Below, in pieces: positions 10,948 through 23,627 of a stretch of 64,000 nucleotides of DNA. The stretch covers positions 930,001 through 994,000 of the forward strand of contig CAWUHX010000029.1 of the NCBI GenBank assembly GCA_963922205.1, read 5' to 3'. The DNA is from Romanomermis culicivorax. Taxonomy: Eukaryota > Nematoda > Enoplea > Mermithida > Mermithidae. Both the position numbers and the translations under genes were made by a program. The notes below the pieces were generated by a model. It had not been told where the DNA came from. It worked only from the letters and a program-made list of their open reading frames with translations, and did no database searches. Numbering within the stretch: position 1 is the first letter of the stretch; each line of letters begins with the position of its first letter.

Positions 10948-12145
10948 GCTGGTGAGGGGGTACTGACATTTGGGTATAGGATTCGACCAAGTTGCAGGTG
11001 GGGGCTCTCCCCCAACCCATACCCGTTTCCAGGATTTTTAAAAAAGGGGTAATTTGCAAAATTTTTTTTTAGAATTCACTGAATAAAAAAGAAAATCATT
11101 CTTGCAGCGAAGACGATTTATTTTTAATTAGTTTATGTGTGCTTGGATTCAAGTTTTTGGGCACAGGTCACGTTGCAATGCGCAACTTGGGGAAAAATTT
11201 TGGTTGCACAGATAGATTTTTGGTTGCTCGCTCTAAAATCAATAAATTAGCTTATGTTCAAAAATATCGGAAGCTAGCATTCTTGTATTTCATTCGATTC
11301 ACGTCGGTTTTCAACTTTCAAAACCCAATTTTCTGAATTTTGGAGAAAAAGAAGAAATTTGATTTGATATGAATTAATTTGTTCGGCGCGTAGCACGGAA
11401 AATTTTTTTGGATTTCCTGAAACGCTGGAAAATGAATCTTTTCACTTTTTATTTCCTAGACAATGGGTTTGATTTTTAAGTGAAGTTCGATGAATTTTCA
11501 GTCGGGCAAACTACAATTCAAAAACTAGGCGAGCAACCAGTAATTCTAATTCTTCAACCACCAAGAATTTCGACTTGAACTAAAAATGTTTCAATCATAC
11601 AAGTGTCAAAATTTTTGCTAAGATCGCGAAGAAATTAGGGTAAAATAGCCGAGAAAAATCTTTCTTTTCGTTAAATTCACGAAAAAAACAACACAGGATC
11701 ATACCAGTGTTTTTTTGAACTTTACAAACGAAATGGTCCAGAGTACAAACGAAAATTTTAGGACAAAAAAATTTTTTGTTACCCAACAGCTGTCAGTATT
11801 AAGTATCAATGGACTTTGTAGGACTTGTTTGTTATGCGTCCACATCGAAAACGACAAACTAGCAGCTGTGGTATAATAATAAAAGCTTTTTGTAGTGTAT
11901 TTCACTAGTGCATGTTATGTGCCTCATGATTGATTTTTTTTGTGTCTGAATTTGTAGCCTTCTTATGTGTCTCGTGGAAATAGCCAACGTATTCATATTT
12001 CACAGCATGTTTGTTGCATTTTATAACAATGAATCCTTTTTTCAGCAATTTTTCGCAAATTTTGGAGTACAAACGGTTTTTGAGAGGTCGTTTGTACCAG
12101 TACAAATGGACCGAGTACAAAAAAAGGCCTTATCCATAGAATGTT
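10948..12145. other. Intergenic; no gene seen
   Basis: AT-rich. A degenerate GGCGCGTAGCACGG motif near 11393 marks an old copy of the repeat found around 26-30 kb. No coding frame is supported. Confidence 0.45.
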
Positions 12146-12328
12146 CATACCTGAAAGAGGCCCGACCAGTTGGGGGGGGGGGGGGATAAACACGCAATTT
12201 TTAGGGGAGGGGGTCGAAAATTTTGCCAAAAAAGGCACTTTTTGCCAATTTTTTCAAGTCTGGGGGGGGGGGGGGTTGGGGATATGGTTGACCTAGCTGA
12301 GGGGCCCCCACCCCCCAATACAGGTATG
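12146..12328. mobile_element. Family A MITE, 183 bp
   Basis: CATACCTGAAAGAGGCCCGA to CCCAATACAGGTATG, with two G runs and one C run. The flanks AGAATGTT and AATATGTT match imperfectly. Confidence 0.78.
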
Positions 12329-12355
12329 AATATGTTGATAATTAGAAGCTATACG

Positions 12356-13217
12356 TAGGGTTTTCCCGGGGCAGACATTTCAGCCGGGACCGGGGCAGAA
12401 CGTCACTAGTGGTACCATACTTCATGTATCACATCGAAAAATTTTTAAGGTGATTCTTTTTCTTTTTATTTTATGTCAGCTATGATACGGCATTGATTGA
12501 TAGGTTAGATAGGGTCTGATGCAGACAAAAAATTAAATTTTCAAGATAATTGTCATTACTAAGTATTAGGAAACTCATTCTCTTCCCGAACAAACTGCAT
12601 TGCATACATGAACTTGTATTGACTTATCTGCAGGGTTTTTTAGCATGGTGCTAATGGAATCAGAGCCCTGCTAATGGAAATTTTTGGATGTTAGCATGCA
12701 TGCTAATGACTGGAAGGTAGAAACTTTTGAAAAAAACTCGAGAAGAAAGTTTGAGATATCACAAAACTGGTGAAAAATCAAAAATCACCATTTTCCCAAA
12801 TAACAACTTTGTCAACATCCTCATTCTCTTTGTCACTTTTGCATAGTGATTGACTGTGGCTCGAATCTGAATTCGCTTCGATTCTAACTTCTTGGACACT
12901 ACTTAGGTAATTTGAAAACATCTTTTGACATGTAAGCTGAAGTTTAGGCAAATCACTAATAATGAATAGCTAATATATTTGTACGTTTTCTGGAAAAATC
13001 AATTGAAGTTGAAGTGCAGTTCCGGATATAATGGAAACTCTTAAACTTTTATCCAAATAGAACACGAATCTAGTGATTCCTAAAAGTTTTGCTGTTAAAC
13101 TAACTACTGAATATTTACTTGTCACAGTCTAAACTTCAATTTTATTATAAATCAAGCTTGTTATACTATCAACAAAAAAATTTTTTTGTAGTCTTGCCCC
13201 GAACCGGGGCAACCCTA
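12356..13217. mobile_element. Non-autonomous inverted-repeat element, 862 bp
   Basis: The left end TAGGGTTTTCCCGGGGC and right end GCCCCGAACCGGGGCAACCCTA are approximate inverted repeats. The interior is AT-rich with repeated TTAGCAT/GCTAATG words near 12640-12710. There is no coding capacity and no clear target duplication. It lies 27 bp right of a family A MITE. Confidence 0.5.
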
Positions 13218-14261
13218 GTTATAATAATTAGCTAGAATGACTATTTGTAACCGCACATAGAAAACATTGAATAATTAATAATTAAAATTTTGACTATTTT
13301 CTATTTTATACCGCAAATTTAATTTGGGTATTGCGACGTATATAATATGTAGAATGATATCGATGAAAAGTCTGAATGCAAAAAAATTTATAAGGGGGGG
13401 ATAACCCCCTTCCCCCTCTAAATACCCATAATTACGATTTTGGGTTTTTATGGGTTTAATCAGGGTTTTTTTCATTTCAGAATTGTGGGTCTGAATTAAG
13501 TATAAAACAAAAGCAAATGCAACATTTCTAAAGTTTTATTCTTCATAAAGCAAGACATTTTCAGGTCATTTTTCCCTGATTTTAAGCAAAAATTCCTTAT
13601 CATAACAAATAAAATCATATACTAATGCACTGTCAAGAAAATATTTGGCATTGAGTTTTATGAAGACTAGCTTTTCGACCGACGAAGATGACAATCGATT
13701 ATGCAACTTGGAGTGAAAGAAGCCAAATGTTTAAAAATTACGCTCTGATGACGCAGTGGACACCAAAATGGAAAACACCTGACCATAGCATGACAAAAAA
13801 TTCCGCTTGCTTGCCATTATTAGTCTTAAAGTGGTTTGTTCTGAATAATTACCTGTTTTTCTTTAGCAAAGTTAGCCATAATAGAATATAATTTGCAGCA
13901 GTTAGCTTAAAGTGCAATCACGACGTAAATAATTATCAACCTGGGATATAGTGATTAAAAAAATGCACATTTAATGAAAAAAACAACGAATTCGGCGGTG
14001 CGACGACGGTCCTTTCGTCAAATATTGATGATGCGGAAATTTTCGATAGCTACAGTAATAAGGGGAGGGCCTATGCTCAGGCTATCACAAACAGTTGTAA
14101 CTGCTTTGTCAATGCCACAAATTACGACAAACATCAGTCAAAACTAAAGGGCTGCTGAAATACAATACGAAAAGCAATTTCTAAACTAGACGTATAAAAT
14201 AAAATCGAATGAAACTAAGAAAATCATCAAGGTATATGCAAACACATCAATGATTGATCAA
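13218..14261. other. 3' flank of MCM10; no gene seen
   Basis: AT-rich, no supported coding frame. The 3' UTR of MCM10 must start here on the minus strand, but I see no AATAAA close to the stop codon. Confidence 0.45.
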
Positions 14262-15328
14262 CTAAAGGAACGGCTCTTCGTCGCCGCAAATCTTGAGTTT
14301 TTCGTTGAACGATGTGATGGTCTTTTCCTGTAAAACAAGATTTTTTAGCCTCCTCATAATTGCAAGAGGATATAAAATTTTAGAAAGCGCATCAATACAT
14401 GTTTCTGTTCTACAGTCTTTTTTATAAAATGCTACTATAGTCTGTTTTTCTTGAAATGCTTCTAAATAATGAAAGTGGAAAGCAAGTAGTATTTCAGATA
14501 TTCACGATTTTACGGTAAAGAATACATCATATAGGAATGGAAATTTGTGAGCATACTGACCTAACCTTTAACAATTTTTTGAGTGAAAAATATTACGGTA
14601 AGAGCCCTAAATGAACGATTTGACGACATTACTGATTTGTGTCACTTTTTTATTTGGAGGCATTTTATAAAAAACAGACTATAGATTTAAGAAAAGACAA
14701 GAACAAGTACTGCCTCCAAAAGTATATTTACACTAACTTTTTATTTTAAGATTTTCAAGATAAGAATGATTAAGGAAGGAATAATTAAGTTAGTTCGTAA
14801 ATTTTCAGCTCTTCTTAACGTTTAATATGAGCAGATATTTATGAAAATATGAAATGGTATTTGTCTTCGGGAGAATTTCTGGTGAGCATTCAAAAAATAG
14901 TATATTATAAATTCGAATATTGTAAGCTATCCGGGGCATCAAAGATCCACTCACTTCCTTCATTGCTGTTCTTTCGAAGTCTTTGCAACTGCAGTTGGCA
15001 CAAGGTCTATTTGGATACTTTTCGTAACAGATAATACGTTTCGAACACTCTTTACATTTGAAAAAACGCCGGAGAGCCTCGTGCCTTGTCAAGTGATGAT
15101 TTAATTTTTTGCACAAATCGGATTGCGAATGCCATGTGTATTTGCACTGAAAATTGTAGTAGAAGAAAATGTAGACTATAAACTAAAATGCTGATGCTAT
15201 GAGAAACTTCTCACCGTACTACAGTTCACAACCTTGATGGGTAACTCCTTGATACTTGCCGCTCTATTTTCAACTTTTTCTTTGCATTCTAATATCTTAA
15301 AGTATGATTCTTGGCGCGCCATGTCGTC
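14262..15328 (-). CDS. MCM10: MCM10 C-terminal exons with zinc-binding motifs
   Basis: Exons 15215-15328, 14955-15146 and 14262-14327 are all in phase 0. They encode the segment through KVVNCST, then CKYTWHSQSDLC, HEALRRFFKC, KECSKRIICYE and RPCANCSCKDFERTAM, and a short tail ending DEEPFL. The paired cysteines are the two zinc sites of the MCM10 C-terminal domain, which contacts DNA and partner proteins. The domain is complete through the stop. Confidence 0.93.
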
Positions 15329-18300
15329 CTGAAAAAAGTGAAAATTATAGCACTGCGAGTTACTCCACCAATAAAAAAGCAAATATCGCGCTAACGCACG
15401 GTCAATGCACTTCAACGCAAAAAGAGTGCATGGTATAAATATTTTAACAGCATTAACTTTTACGCAGAATGTTATCCCATATAACCAGACAAAAAGTAAA
15501 TGATACAAGTTCCCTTTTCGGAAATTATCGTACTCAAAAGTGCTGGAGAGCAAATTTTGGAGATCAGGGGCCGGTTTCTCAAAAAGCGTTCAACGCTAAA
15601 CACGTCTAACTCACGTCTAAAATGACGTCATATGTTTATTCAACGTTTCTCAAAAGACGTTCAAGCTAAACACGTTTAAAGTTAGACGAAAAATTTAGAC
15701 GGGGTGGGACCCTGGGTCAAGTAATGTGAAAATTTTTCAAATTATGCTTGCATGTTTTTTTCTTTATATTATTGTTGTACTCGGTGATGAAAATACATGG
15801 CTTTTGTAGATCAATTTGGAATTAGGCTTTAAAGCGAACTTTTTTTCAATTGATCATTTTTTCATTGACCGATAATGAATTCTAGTAAAGTTTTGGATTT
15901 TCAAAAGTTACGTTCGCAAGGATTCGAGCATTAATACCACAGTTGAGATAATGGCGTGTCTGATGTGAGATAGATACAACTTTGGCTGTAACTTCGAATT
16001 TTTATCGAACGGACGGCCCATATTTTGATTGTATCCAAAAGCTACAGTTTCGAAATTGTGACAAAAAATGACGGATTATTTACCAAAAAATATCCTAGAC
16101 AAATATGCTAAATCTCTAGATAATGTGGAGGATGTGTTATTGGGTGCATAGTAGGGACCTGCACGCGCGGCCCGGCCCGCCCAGGTTCACTTCTCAGCCT
16201 GAGCCCGGTACGTCGAAGCTCGTTTTTTAAAAGAGTATGTCACAATATGATGAAAAATTATGATAATGCAAAAAAATTAACCAAAACCAAATCAAATTTA
16301 AGTTGCTAAATAAAAATATATCAAACTATTATTTTTTCTAGAACAGATTGTACTCACTTGCAGTACGTAGTCTTTAAACATGTTTGAATTTAGGAATGAA
16401 GCATTTGCACTTGGAAAATGAGTAAAACATCATGAGCAAAGGAAAATACCGGAAGTTGTTGAAGAATCCCAATTCTTCATTGATTGCCTGATTTTAGAAT
16501 TTTGGCTGCATGTTTTCAATATGATTTTTCCATTTTGTCCGACCGGAAAACGATTGAATGGCTGCAAATTTTGACTTTTTATCCATGAAATAAATGCTGA
16601 AAAAATTCTTGTGCCAGCGTTGTTGAATATCAAAATTCAAAAGTTTTTTCCGGATTTTTTTTTGCACCGGAAATAGTGATATTCGAATCTATTTCATGTG
16701 TTTGCACTTTGCGGCCATTTTTTTCGGAATTTGATTATTTAAGCTTTAGGTAATTTGAAAATCATCATTTGAAAATTCAGAAATCATTTAATTCATTGTT
16801 ACCATTATCTGAACTCAAAAAAGTCAATTTTTCTTAATTTTTGGTTCCCTGCGCATATATTTAATTTCTCAAAGCCAAAAAAGCATGAATAACGCATCTG
16901 TGGACTTTTTGAGTGAAAAAGGTGACTTGAAGAACATACCTGTAAGACCTCCGACCAGTTGGGGGGGGGGGGGGGTAGAAAAAAGTCGAAATTTTTCCCA
17001 AAAAAAGGCCAAAAAAATACACTTTTTTGAAAATCTTTATAATTTTTTCCAAACTGGGGGGGGGGGGGGTTGGGGGAAAATGATTTTGGGTACAGGGTTG
17101 GCCGAGTTGGAGGGGGGTCCCCCCCCCAACCCTCCCCCAAGTACAGGTATGTTGAAGAAAATGGCTGAAAAATGAAAATGAAGAAAAGGCAACTTTGACC
17201 TCTTTCGCCAAATAGCGAAACGAGCCATGCTAAAAAGCAGTGCATAAGACGCTTTATCTCCTTTTCTGATGAACTTATCAATTAAATTTGACCAGAGAAG
17301 AGATGCATGCTAATAACAGGAGTCTTCAAGTTCGTCAGAATGATGAACAGCAGAGCACCCCATGGAGGGGTATGGGGGGGGGGGGTATTACCCCCTCTTA
17401 GATTTGGAAATTCATTTACTACCCCCATAAAAACAGTTCACTATAGCGAAAAATATTGGTAGACCTCATCCTCTCCCCAGTAGGTTATACTAATTCGAGA
17501 AAAATTGCAGAATGTGTGATTCTGCGGAATTACTCACTGCTGTTTTTGACACATTTACTGAGCAAAGGATAATGGGAAAGTATGCAACTTCTGTGCCATA
17601 TAGCGATTTTTAGGAAAGGATATCAGCACATTAATATATACTACTTGTAGGAAATCATTATAAATATAATTGGGAGATGAAATAATGCGTTATGTATATG
17701 TGATTAATCAAAAAATCGCCCCTTGGGAAGAAATACATTATGTTCTTAAAATTCTTCCTCTTTATGCTCTCCTTTCCTTTTCCCCGCTTCTGCGTTGGGT
17801 CTTCTGTGCGCATATGGTTACCCAAGCTGTGGCATACTTTCCTGCTATGAGTTGAGACATGTGAGGTCTGTTGACGTGGATCAGGAGTGGTACTTGGTTT
17901 CAAACTCGTAGTTCATAGTGTAATGGGATTAATAATACTAAAGCCACATTCAGTATCAGGACTCTCAATTGGAAGCACTGTTCCAAGCCTAATCAGTGAT
18001 GGGATAAGCCCATACTGCTGAAGATGCTGGTTGAAACAATGTTTCCAAACGTATGTTGTGCCCGATTCTTGAAATGTGCAGGAATCAGTTGGCACAACAG
18101 TCCTCAAAGTATAACTATTCTGTACGTATAATTAGTGCATTAAAGTTGCATGATTGGGAGCTGGAAAATGGAGTTGAAATAGTAAATGTTTTTTGACTGT
18201 AAAAAGTCATAAAGTAGGGGCATTAATCAGTTTTGTAAGTTCGAGAAACTACAACTCCCCCCTCCTTAGCAAAAAGCTGGGAGCAAAAAAAAAAGGTCAC

Positions 18301-21300
18301 GGCATATTTCAAGTACTACCCTTAAAATTTAAGATTTTACCCCTACCTAAATTTTCGACCTTGGGGACCTCTGATGAACAGTATTGATAATAGCTAAAAC
18401 TGCGTCTGAAAGAAATAGTAATTATGCTGACGATAACATCTAAATTATTAGATACACACTAAATATAATAGCAGTGAAACCCTGGCAAATTTCAAATTAA
18501 GAAACATACAGTAAATGGACGCTTGTCGGAAGTTCACTTATAAGCGTAAATAGTTGCTTACATTTTCGGGCTTTTATGGGCCTGAACCCTCTGGCCCGGC
18601 TCGGCCCAATGTTTTTCCGCGGCCCAAAGCCCAGCCCACTCCTGGGCCGGGCGGCCCGTGGAGGTCCCTACTTCCGATTGGGAAAGACACAAATGCATAT
18701 ACATAAACATCAATGTTTACTGAAACTTCCACGCGTCTAATTTATTGGCGAGAAACGCATGTCATCTATTTCACCCGTCTAACTTTAAACGACTACAAGT
18801 TCCGTCTAAGTTTAGATGCGTCTAAAGTTCGTTCAACTTGGACACGTCTAAAGTTATACGCGTGTAACTTTAGACGCTTTTTGAGAAACCGGCACCACAA
18901 GACCAGCGTACTTAACAGAGAAATGCTTTCTTACTTGACCTAGTTCAGAATCGTAACGCGATTTAGTCAACAATAGTTTCTTTATATCATCTGTAGACAT
19001 ATTCAAATCACCGAGTTTGGACTTTTTGACGGCTGGTTCACCTTCTAAAAAACTGACGTCAACAAAAAATAATGTTATGTTAAACATAATCTAACCAATA
19101 ACTAAATCGATATCATTTGTTTCTGAGTCGAACTTATGTGATTTCCGCAACGGAAAGTTCGGCTCTGATTGACGACGTAAAACAGCAGCAGCTTTTGCCT
19201 GCAAAAAGCTCACTTAGAAATGGTAGTAAAACAACATTTAGGATTTTTCTAGCAGCCAGTTCTACAAAGACAAATGAAGTTCCGCCAGGCATTTCGCCGG
19301 CGAAGCATGTTTCTCATACCAAATATAGAACGCTTTTTCTCTTTTGCGTTATTTGCGACGTTCGTTGGTGCGCTGCGTAGCTATCCCCAAGGGCAGTTAG
19401 CCTGGACATAATTCTAAATATTTTCAGAAGCGGATTTTTCTTCCTGAAACTAGCATGTCGGGACCTGCTTAAGTTAAGCAAAAGGGTGGGTGCCAGCCAA
19501 AAACTAAAAAAGGTCAAAATCCTTAAGATCTTATGGCGTACTGATCAAATATTAGGCTAAGTGAGGTATAAGAGTGTAAAAAAAGAAAAGATGATTTTTG
19601 TGGACTCATTGATATTTAACAACCTTATGGGGAACCGATCGAAGAGCCGATTCCAAAGAACGTCGCAACGCGGCATAGACTAATGCGAGCTCATTTACTA
19701 TTCTTTATTAACATAATCTCAAATTCTATTAGCGAATAGAGCAGCTATCTCGAATGAAAATGAAAAAAAACTGAAGAATGCTTATCTTTTCGTAGAAGAT
19801 TGTCATTTTTAACATAAAATGGTGGAAAATTTCAATTTTTTTTAGTGTTCCGTTTTTTTTTATTAGCACGAGTCCTATTAGCACGGCTGCTAGCTTTCCC
19901 TAATTTGTATTAATTTTTCTTAGCACGAGTAAAATCTTCATTAGCGCAGGTCCAACTTCATTAACACCGTGCTAAAAAAAGAACCATGATTTCGTGCCAT
20001 GATTACAGCTTTTATGGTTCTTTGGGAAAAATTTTGAATCATTTTCGGACTTAACAGGCGAGAAATCAATTTTTAGATGGTAAATTTCGCAAACGTTCGG
20101 CCTTCCCATGTATCATTTTGCTGGCAAACTGAAAATTTCGCCATCGAATTAGTTAGTGAGCTTTGCAGAACCGAGAACACAGATTTCCCCGCAAACATTT
20201 CGTTGGCTAAATTTTTTTCGCTGGCGAAGTTTTATTGAGTTTTGCAGAACCCAAGTCATGTGGGTGATTTCGCCAGTGAATTATTAACATTTTGGTGCGA
20301 GCAAAAAATTTTCCCGACGAACTGATTTCGCGAGCTTTGAAGAACCGGCTCCACGAAGAAGATTCTATTATCTACATGATAATACTCTGGAGGAAAAGCT
20401 CTTTACTTTTGCCAACTCGTTTTTGTTGCTCATTGTCGTCGTTGGCTTCTTATGAAAATGTGACATCAAAAACTGCTGGCATGTTATTTGAGACGTTTTA
20501 TGAGCCGCATTTTGCAACGAAGAACAATGTTTCTTCGTGAATAACGTTTTGTCGCCTTTAATTGCAGGCCGTAAATCATTAGCAACTTTCTTGGCCGCTT
20601 GATCTGCGATTTGTTTCAATAAATTTCGACTACCGGCTGACGGGGTTCCAAGTAACTCGACGAAAGCATTGTCTGACGCCGACTCGTTAATTGTTGTTTT
20701 GATTATATCATCAGATTTCCCTATGACTAATGTGGTCGACGACTCGGATGAAGATTCCGTAATCGCCGATCTGATTTGCGAGCGAACACTGTTGAGAACT
20801 TCATTGGCTTTTCTATTCGATGTAACTTGACTGAGCAGTGTGGAAGCTTGATTGGGTTTCCTGAAAATCGTAGAGCTCAGGGAATGTGTCATAAACTGAA
20901 TTAGGTAGGCGATATCCATACCAGAAAACCAGAACGTATCAAAAATTCAAGAAAAACTGAAACGTAGTAAATATGTTTCAACACAACATATGAATTGGTG
21001 TACTTGCGGACGGGGAATTTAGCACAATCAAATATTTTACATGTTCATCAATGCAGGAAAACCGGTTCTAACAGCTTGACATGAATCAAGATAATTTTGA
21101 ATTTCTTGTGCAACTAATATCAAGACGTAAGTTATCTGAATTTATATAACAAGGTTTTGTTCACAAACGGTTTTGGGAGGAGTTATCAGCTGGAGATTGT
21201 CGTTTCTGCACAATCTGGTTAGTGATGAACAGCAGACATCTCCGAAAAGAATTTCTATAACAATTTTTAAAACCGGAAGAATTAAATTTGATAAGATTTA

Positions 21301-22321
21301 GGTCAAACAGAAAAAATTTCAATAAACCTGCTTTGCGTTTTAGATGTAGAAGTCGTAATTTTCGGCGCGGCCATGGTATACAATCCCGGAATAGCTTTGG
21401 GTTCAAACTTTTTCGGTGGAGCGCTATAATTAAGCTGAAATTCTCCTCGTTTAGCAGCGAACTTCTTGCTTTGACTCAAAATGTGAAAATCACAAACAGA
21501 TGAAACGGACCTATAATTTCTGTTTATTATGTACACATTGAAGCAATTCTTGATGATTTGAAAATCTTTACTTGTTAATTACGTTCGTACACCTTTTTCC
21601 ATCCTGTCTTTGACTTTGACAATAAGCAAAATCTGGACACAGTCCGATTTCCAGGATTTTTTGCGAGTTATCAATCTTCAAAGTTATTCCGCTGTTCTGA
21701 ACGAAATCAAGTTTTGACTCATTGAGAAATCACTCGAAGGTATACTAACTTGCTGCTTCTGGCCCTGCTGATTAGTCCACATGACAGCGTTTAATAAAGC
21801 AAAAACTGTGCCAGGCATAACTTTCCAAAAATCTTCGACGCACTTAGATCCGAACAAAAAGACGGAAACGACTTTCTGACAGTCTTGTAGGTCGCAAAGT
21901 CTCCATATAACGAAATCATTCCCCTGAAAAAATTACTTTTGCAGTCGGCAGTTCGTGACACTGAAAATCTATATACCGTAGCATTCTACGTTAAGCTTAC
22001 GTTGGCTGTTTTCTTCCTGCCAGTTTTGTCTACGAGTACAGCCATCGTGACGTAATCATCCCAATTGATGATCGAGAGAGATGCGTCTATTTTGGATAGC
22101 TGCATTTTTTGTCTATCGCCCAAATATCCTTGAAAAGCAGTCGATGAAACTTTAGGAGAGCTTAAAAGCATACAAAGTGAGGGAGCTTCAATAGTGTATT
22201 TTCGTATAGGAAAAAAATACTGCTGAATGTGCAGTCGAAAAAATAGGACCTACTTCACTCTGATTTTGAAGAAGGCATCAAAGTAGTTGTTGGATATGTT
22301 CGTGACGGATTTAAGTGTGGG
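14262..22321 (-). CDS. MCM10: MCM10 replication initiation factor, 11 exons, N-terminus not found
   Basis: MCM10 binds DNA and the CMG helicase in the nucleus and is needed for origin firing and fork stability. Reading the minus strand, exons are 22254-22321, 22001-22160, 21750-21923, 21572-21717, 21328-21519, 20407-20860, 19096-19198, 18935-19044, 15215-15328, 14955-15146 and 14262-14327. Every junction has GT/AG and a matching phase, giving 592 residues and a TAG stop at 14262-14264. Order: internal OB-fold and CCCH zinc finger, a long variable linker, then the C-terminal zinc-binding region with RRFFKC and CANCSCKDFER. Family members are usually longer because of an N-terminal coiled coil; those exons should lie above 22321 but I could not identify them. 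The largest intron (15329-18934) is filled by nested transposons. Confidence 0.9.
16935..17151. mobile_element. Family A MITE, 217 bp, perfect 8-bp duplication
   Basis: CATACCTGTAAGACCTCCGA to CCAAGTACAGGTATG, flanked by TTGAAGAA at 16927-16934 and 17152-17159. G and C runs exceed ten bases. It is inserted inside the element at 16152-18670. Confidence 0.9.
17351..18373. mobile_element. Non-autonomous hAT-like element, 1023 bp
   Basis: The ends are CAGAGCACCCCATGG and CCTTGGGGACCTCTG, with an exact 8-bp target duplication ATGAACAG at 17343-17350 and 18374-18381. The 8-bp duplication and CAGAG...CTCTG tips are typical of hAT. No transposase is present. A 180-bp relative is at 63114-63293. Confidence 0.82.
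18935..19198 (-). CDS. MCM10: Two MCM10 exons before the C-terminal domain
   Basis: Exon 19096-19198 (acceptor TTTTTGCAG) starts KAAAVLRRQSEPNF and ends in phase 1. Exon 18935-19044 completes that codon and carries GEPAVKKSKLGDL and DDIKKLLLTKSRYDSELGQ, matching the helical segment that precedes the C-terminal zinc-binding region in animal MCM10. A second possible acceptor at 19053 does not fit the phase. Confidence 0.82.
19253..20351. mobile_element. Probable inverted-repeat element in MCM10 intron
   Basis: The left end AGCCAGTTCTACAAAGA and right end TTTGAAGAACCGGCT are imperfect inverted repeats. Near the ends are TTCGCCGGCGAA (19293-19304) and TTCGCTGGCGAA (about 20217-20228), both palindromic or nearly so. 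It lies wholly between MCM10 exons and has no coding frame. Confidence 0.5.
20407..20860 (-). CDS. MCM10: MCM10 linker exon
   Basis: This 454-bp exon joins in frame at both ends (acceptor TTTTCAG, donor GTAAAG). The encoded 151 residues are rich in Ser, Asn and Lys and include ELLGTPSAGSRNLL and a basic C-terminal part. Linker regions are poorly conserved in this family, so the call rests on position, frame and splice phase rather than recognisable motifs. Confidence 0.75.
21328..21519 (-). CDS. MCM10: MCM10 exon: end of zinc finger and basic stretch
   Basis: It begins with one base completing a split codon and carries VCDFHILSQSKKFAAKRGEF, which supplies the last Cys and His of the CCCH finger plus a basic helix as in other MCM10 proteins. 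It ends in phase 2 before GTTTAT. Confidence 0.88.
21572..22321 (-). CDS. MCM10: MCM10 exons 1-4 as found: OB-fold and start of zinc finger
   Basis: Four exons (22254-22321, 22001-22160, 21750-21923, 21572-21717) encode the internal DNA-binding domain. Landmarks are NNYFDAFFKIRV, SPKVSSTAF, QKMQLSKI, the OB-strand segment DFVIWRLCDL with VVSVFLFGSK, and PGTVFALLNA. The zinc-finger cysteines start in GLCPDFAYC and DGKRCTNVI. The first intron splits an asparagine codon (phase 2), the next two are phase 0, and the last is phase 2 into exon 21328-21519. The conserved order and spacing leave little doubt about the family. Confidence 0.9.
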
Positions 22322-23627
22322 CTGAAGACATAAAGAATCTGTCGTCTTCATATTCGCGTAATTCGTATATGCTGCTCTGAACAATTAGGAAAATTCGTGA
22401 GCTGAGTAGATTGTGATTTACTGCTTTTCGCCGCAAAATTCCATGTTGTTAGTGTAGTAGGCATACATGCACATGGGGGATTTGGGGGAGTATTGATCTC
22501 CAACAGATTTGACCCCCCCAAGCAATAATCGAGAAGAAACGAAGGAAAATGAGCAAGAGAGAAGAGAAAGTCGTCATAAAAATGATGCTGTAGTTTAACA
22601 ATTTTTCTGAAAAAAGCATTTACTTGATTCCAAAGAAGTAACATTAAAACTTTAAAAAGTGCTGTTCAAGCAAATAATTTCACATATTTGACTAATATAG
22701 GCTGAAGTATCATGAACGAAAACAAAATATTCTATCACAACCCCTGTTCTGGCTGACCGCAACAGAATTTCTATGCCGTGCATGTACGGTAATAGGTCAC
22801 TGTACTTTATATCCGATCCTTCCCCAGAATTGTTATTTTCCGACCCTTTTCTTATTTCCCAAAAAAAGTTCACAGATGCTTTATTTCAGCGTTCTTGAGC
22901 TTATTTAATCATTTATACGTCTCCTGAGTCGTTAATTTACTAGAAATTAAGAAAAAATGAAATTTTCGAGTACAAGCCAAATTCTATTAGACATTGCAAA
23001 GTGAAGACCAACGATCTAGTACCAACAACTTTGAACTACAGCCAGCGTTTTTTTGCACGGACATAAGCCAATTGGCACAAGGAGCCAAAAAAATAGTGTC
23101 AATGGCACCACAAACTATTTTCATTAACACCATATAGAAAACTGGGAAAGGTTTTTGACCAAAAAATTTATATGAAGGCGTAATTAAAGCTTCAAATACA
23201 GCATCGAATATGCATAGAAATCGTGTCTAACTAATTTTTCATACGCAAGTGGAAAAAGAAAAACTGAGCGAGAAAACGTTTTACAATTCACAAAAAAAAT
23301 AGAAAGGTCAATAGAAAACCGAGAGAATTAAAATATCTACATAGAACTGTTCTGGATTTCCTATTTTCCTCCCTTTATTTCCTCATTTCAGGCTTACGAA
23401 TTTTATTCTAACACAGATATCTGGAATTGCACATTTTTGACGAGGATGAATGCGAAAGTTGCATGAATTTTTGATCAAAAAATTGTGTCAAGAATGTCAA
23501 TTTCTCATTTTTTGATCAAACACCAAAAATGAGAATTTCAGTAACCGCTCCAAATAACATATTGGTTCAGAATTTCTATTCATTCACTAATCGTTAACAA
23601 TCCAATAAGTTTGCTGATGCACCGTAC
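22322..23627. other. Upstream of known MCM10 exons; no exon assigned
   Basis: The missing N-terminal MCM10 exons would be expected here or further right. Minus-strand frames at 22348-22644 and 22652-22873 do not match anything I recognise, and I could not find a splice-consistent exon. The rest is AT-rich. Confidence 0.4.

Larger units (their letters stand above)
16152..18670. mobile_element. Second-level element with GC-rich TAGGGACCT ends
   Basis: Left TAGGGACCTGCACG followed by GCGGCCCGGCCCGCC, and right GGGCCGGGCGGCCCGTG followed by GAGGTCCCTA, form GC-rich inverted ends in AT-rich surroundings. The short TAGGGACC tip resembles hAT-type ends, but I find no target duplication. It contains two further insertions and no coding capacity. 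Confidence 0.6.
15567..18896. mobile_element. DNA transposon in MCM10 intron with GGTTTCTC inverted ends
   Basis: The left end GGGGCCGGTTTCTC and right end GAGAAACCGGCACC are inverted repeats, followed inward by AAAAAGCG and its complement. Both subterminal zones are packed with CGTCTAA/TTAGACG words, as expected for transposase binding sites. The remaining interior is largely a second element (16152-18670). I see no transposase frame and no clear target duplication. It accounts for almost all of the 3.6-kb intron. Confidence 0.68.

Noticed and set aside
18854..19087. Treating the longer minus-strand ORF here as the exon start
   Set aside because: The acceptor at 19053 gives the wrong phase; using 19044 joins the previous exon in frame.
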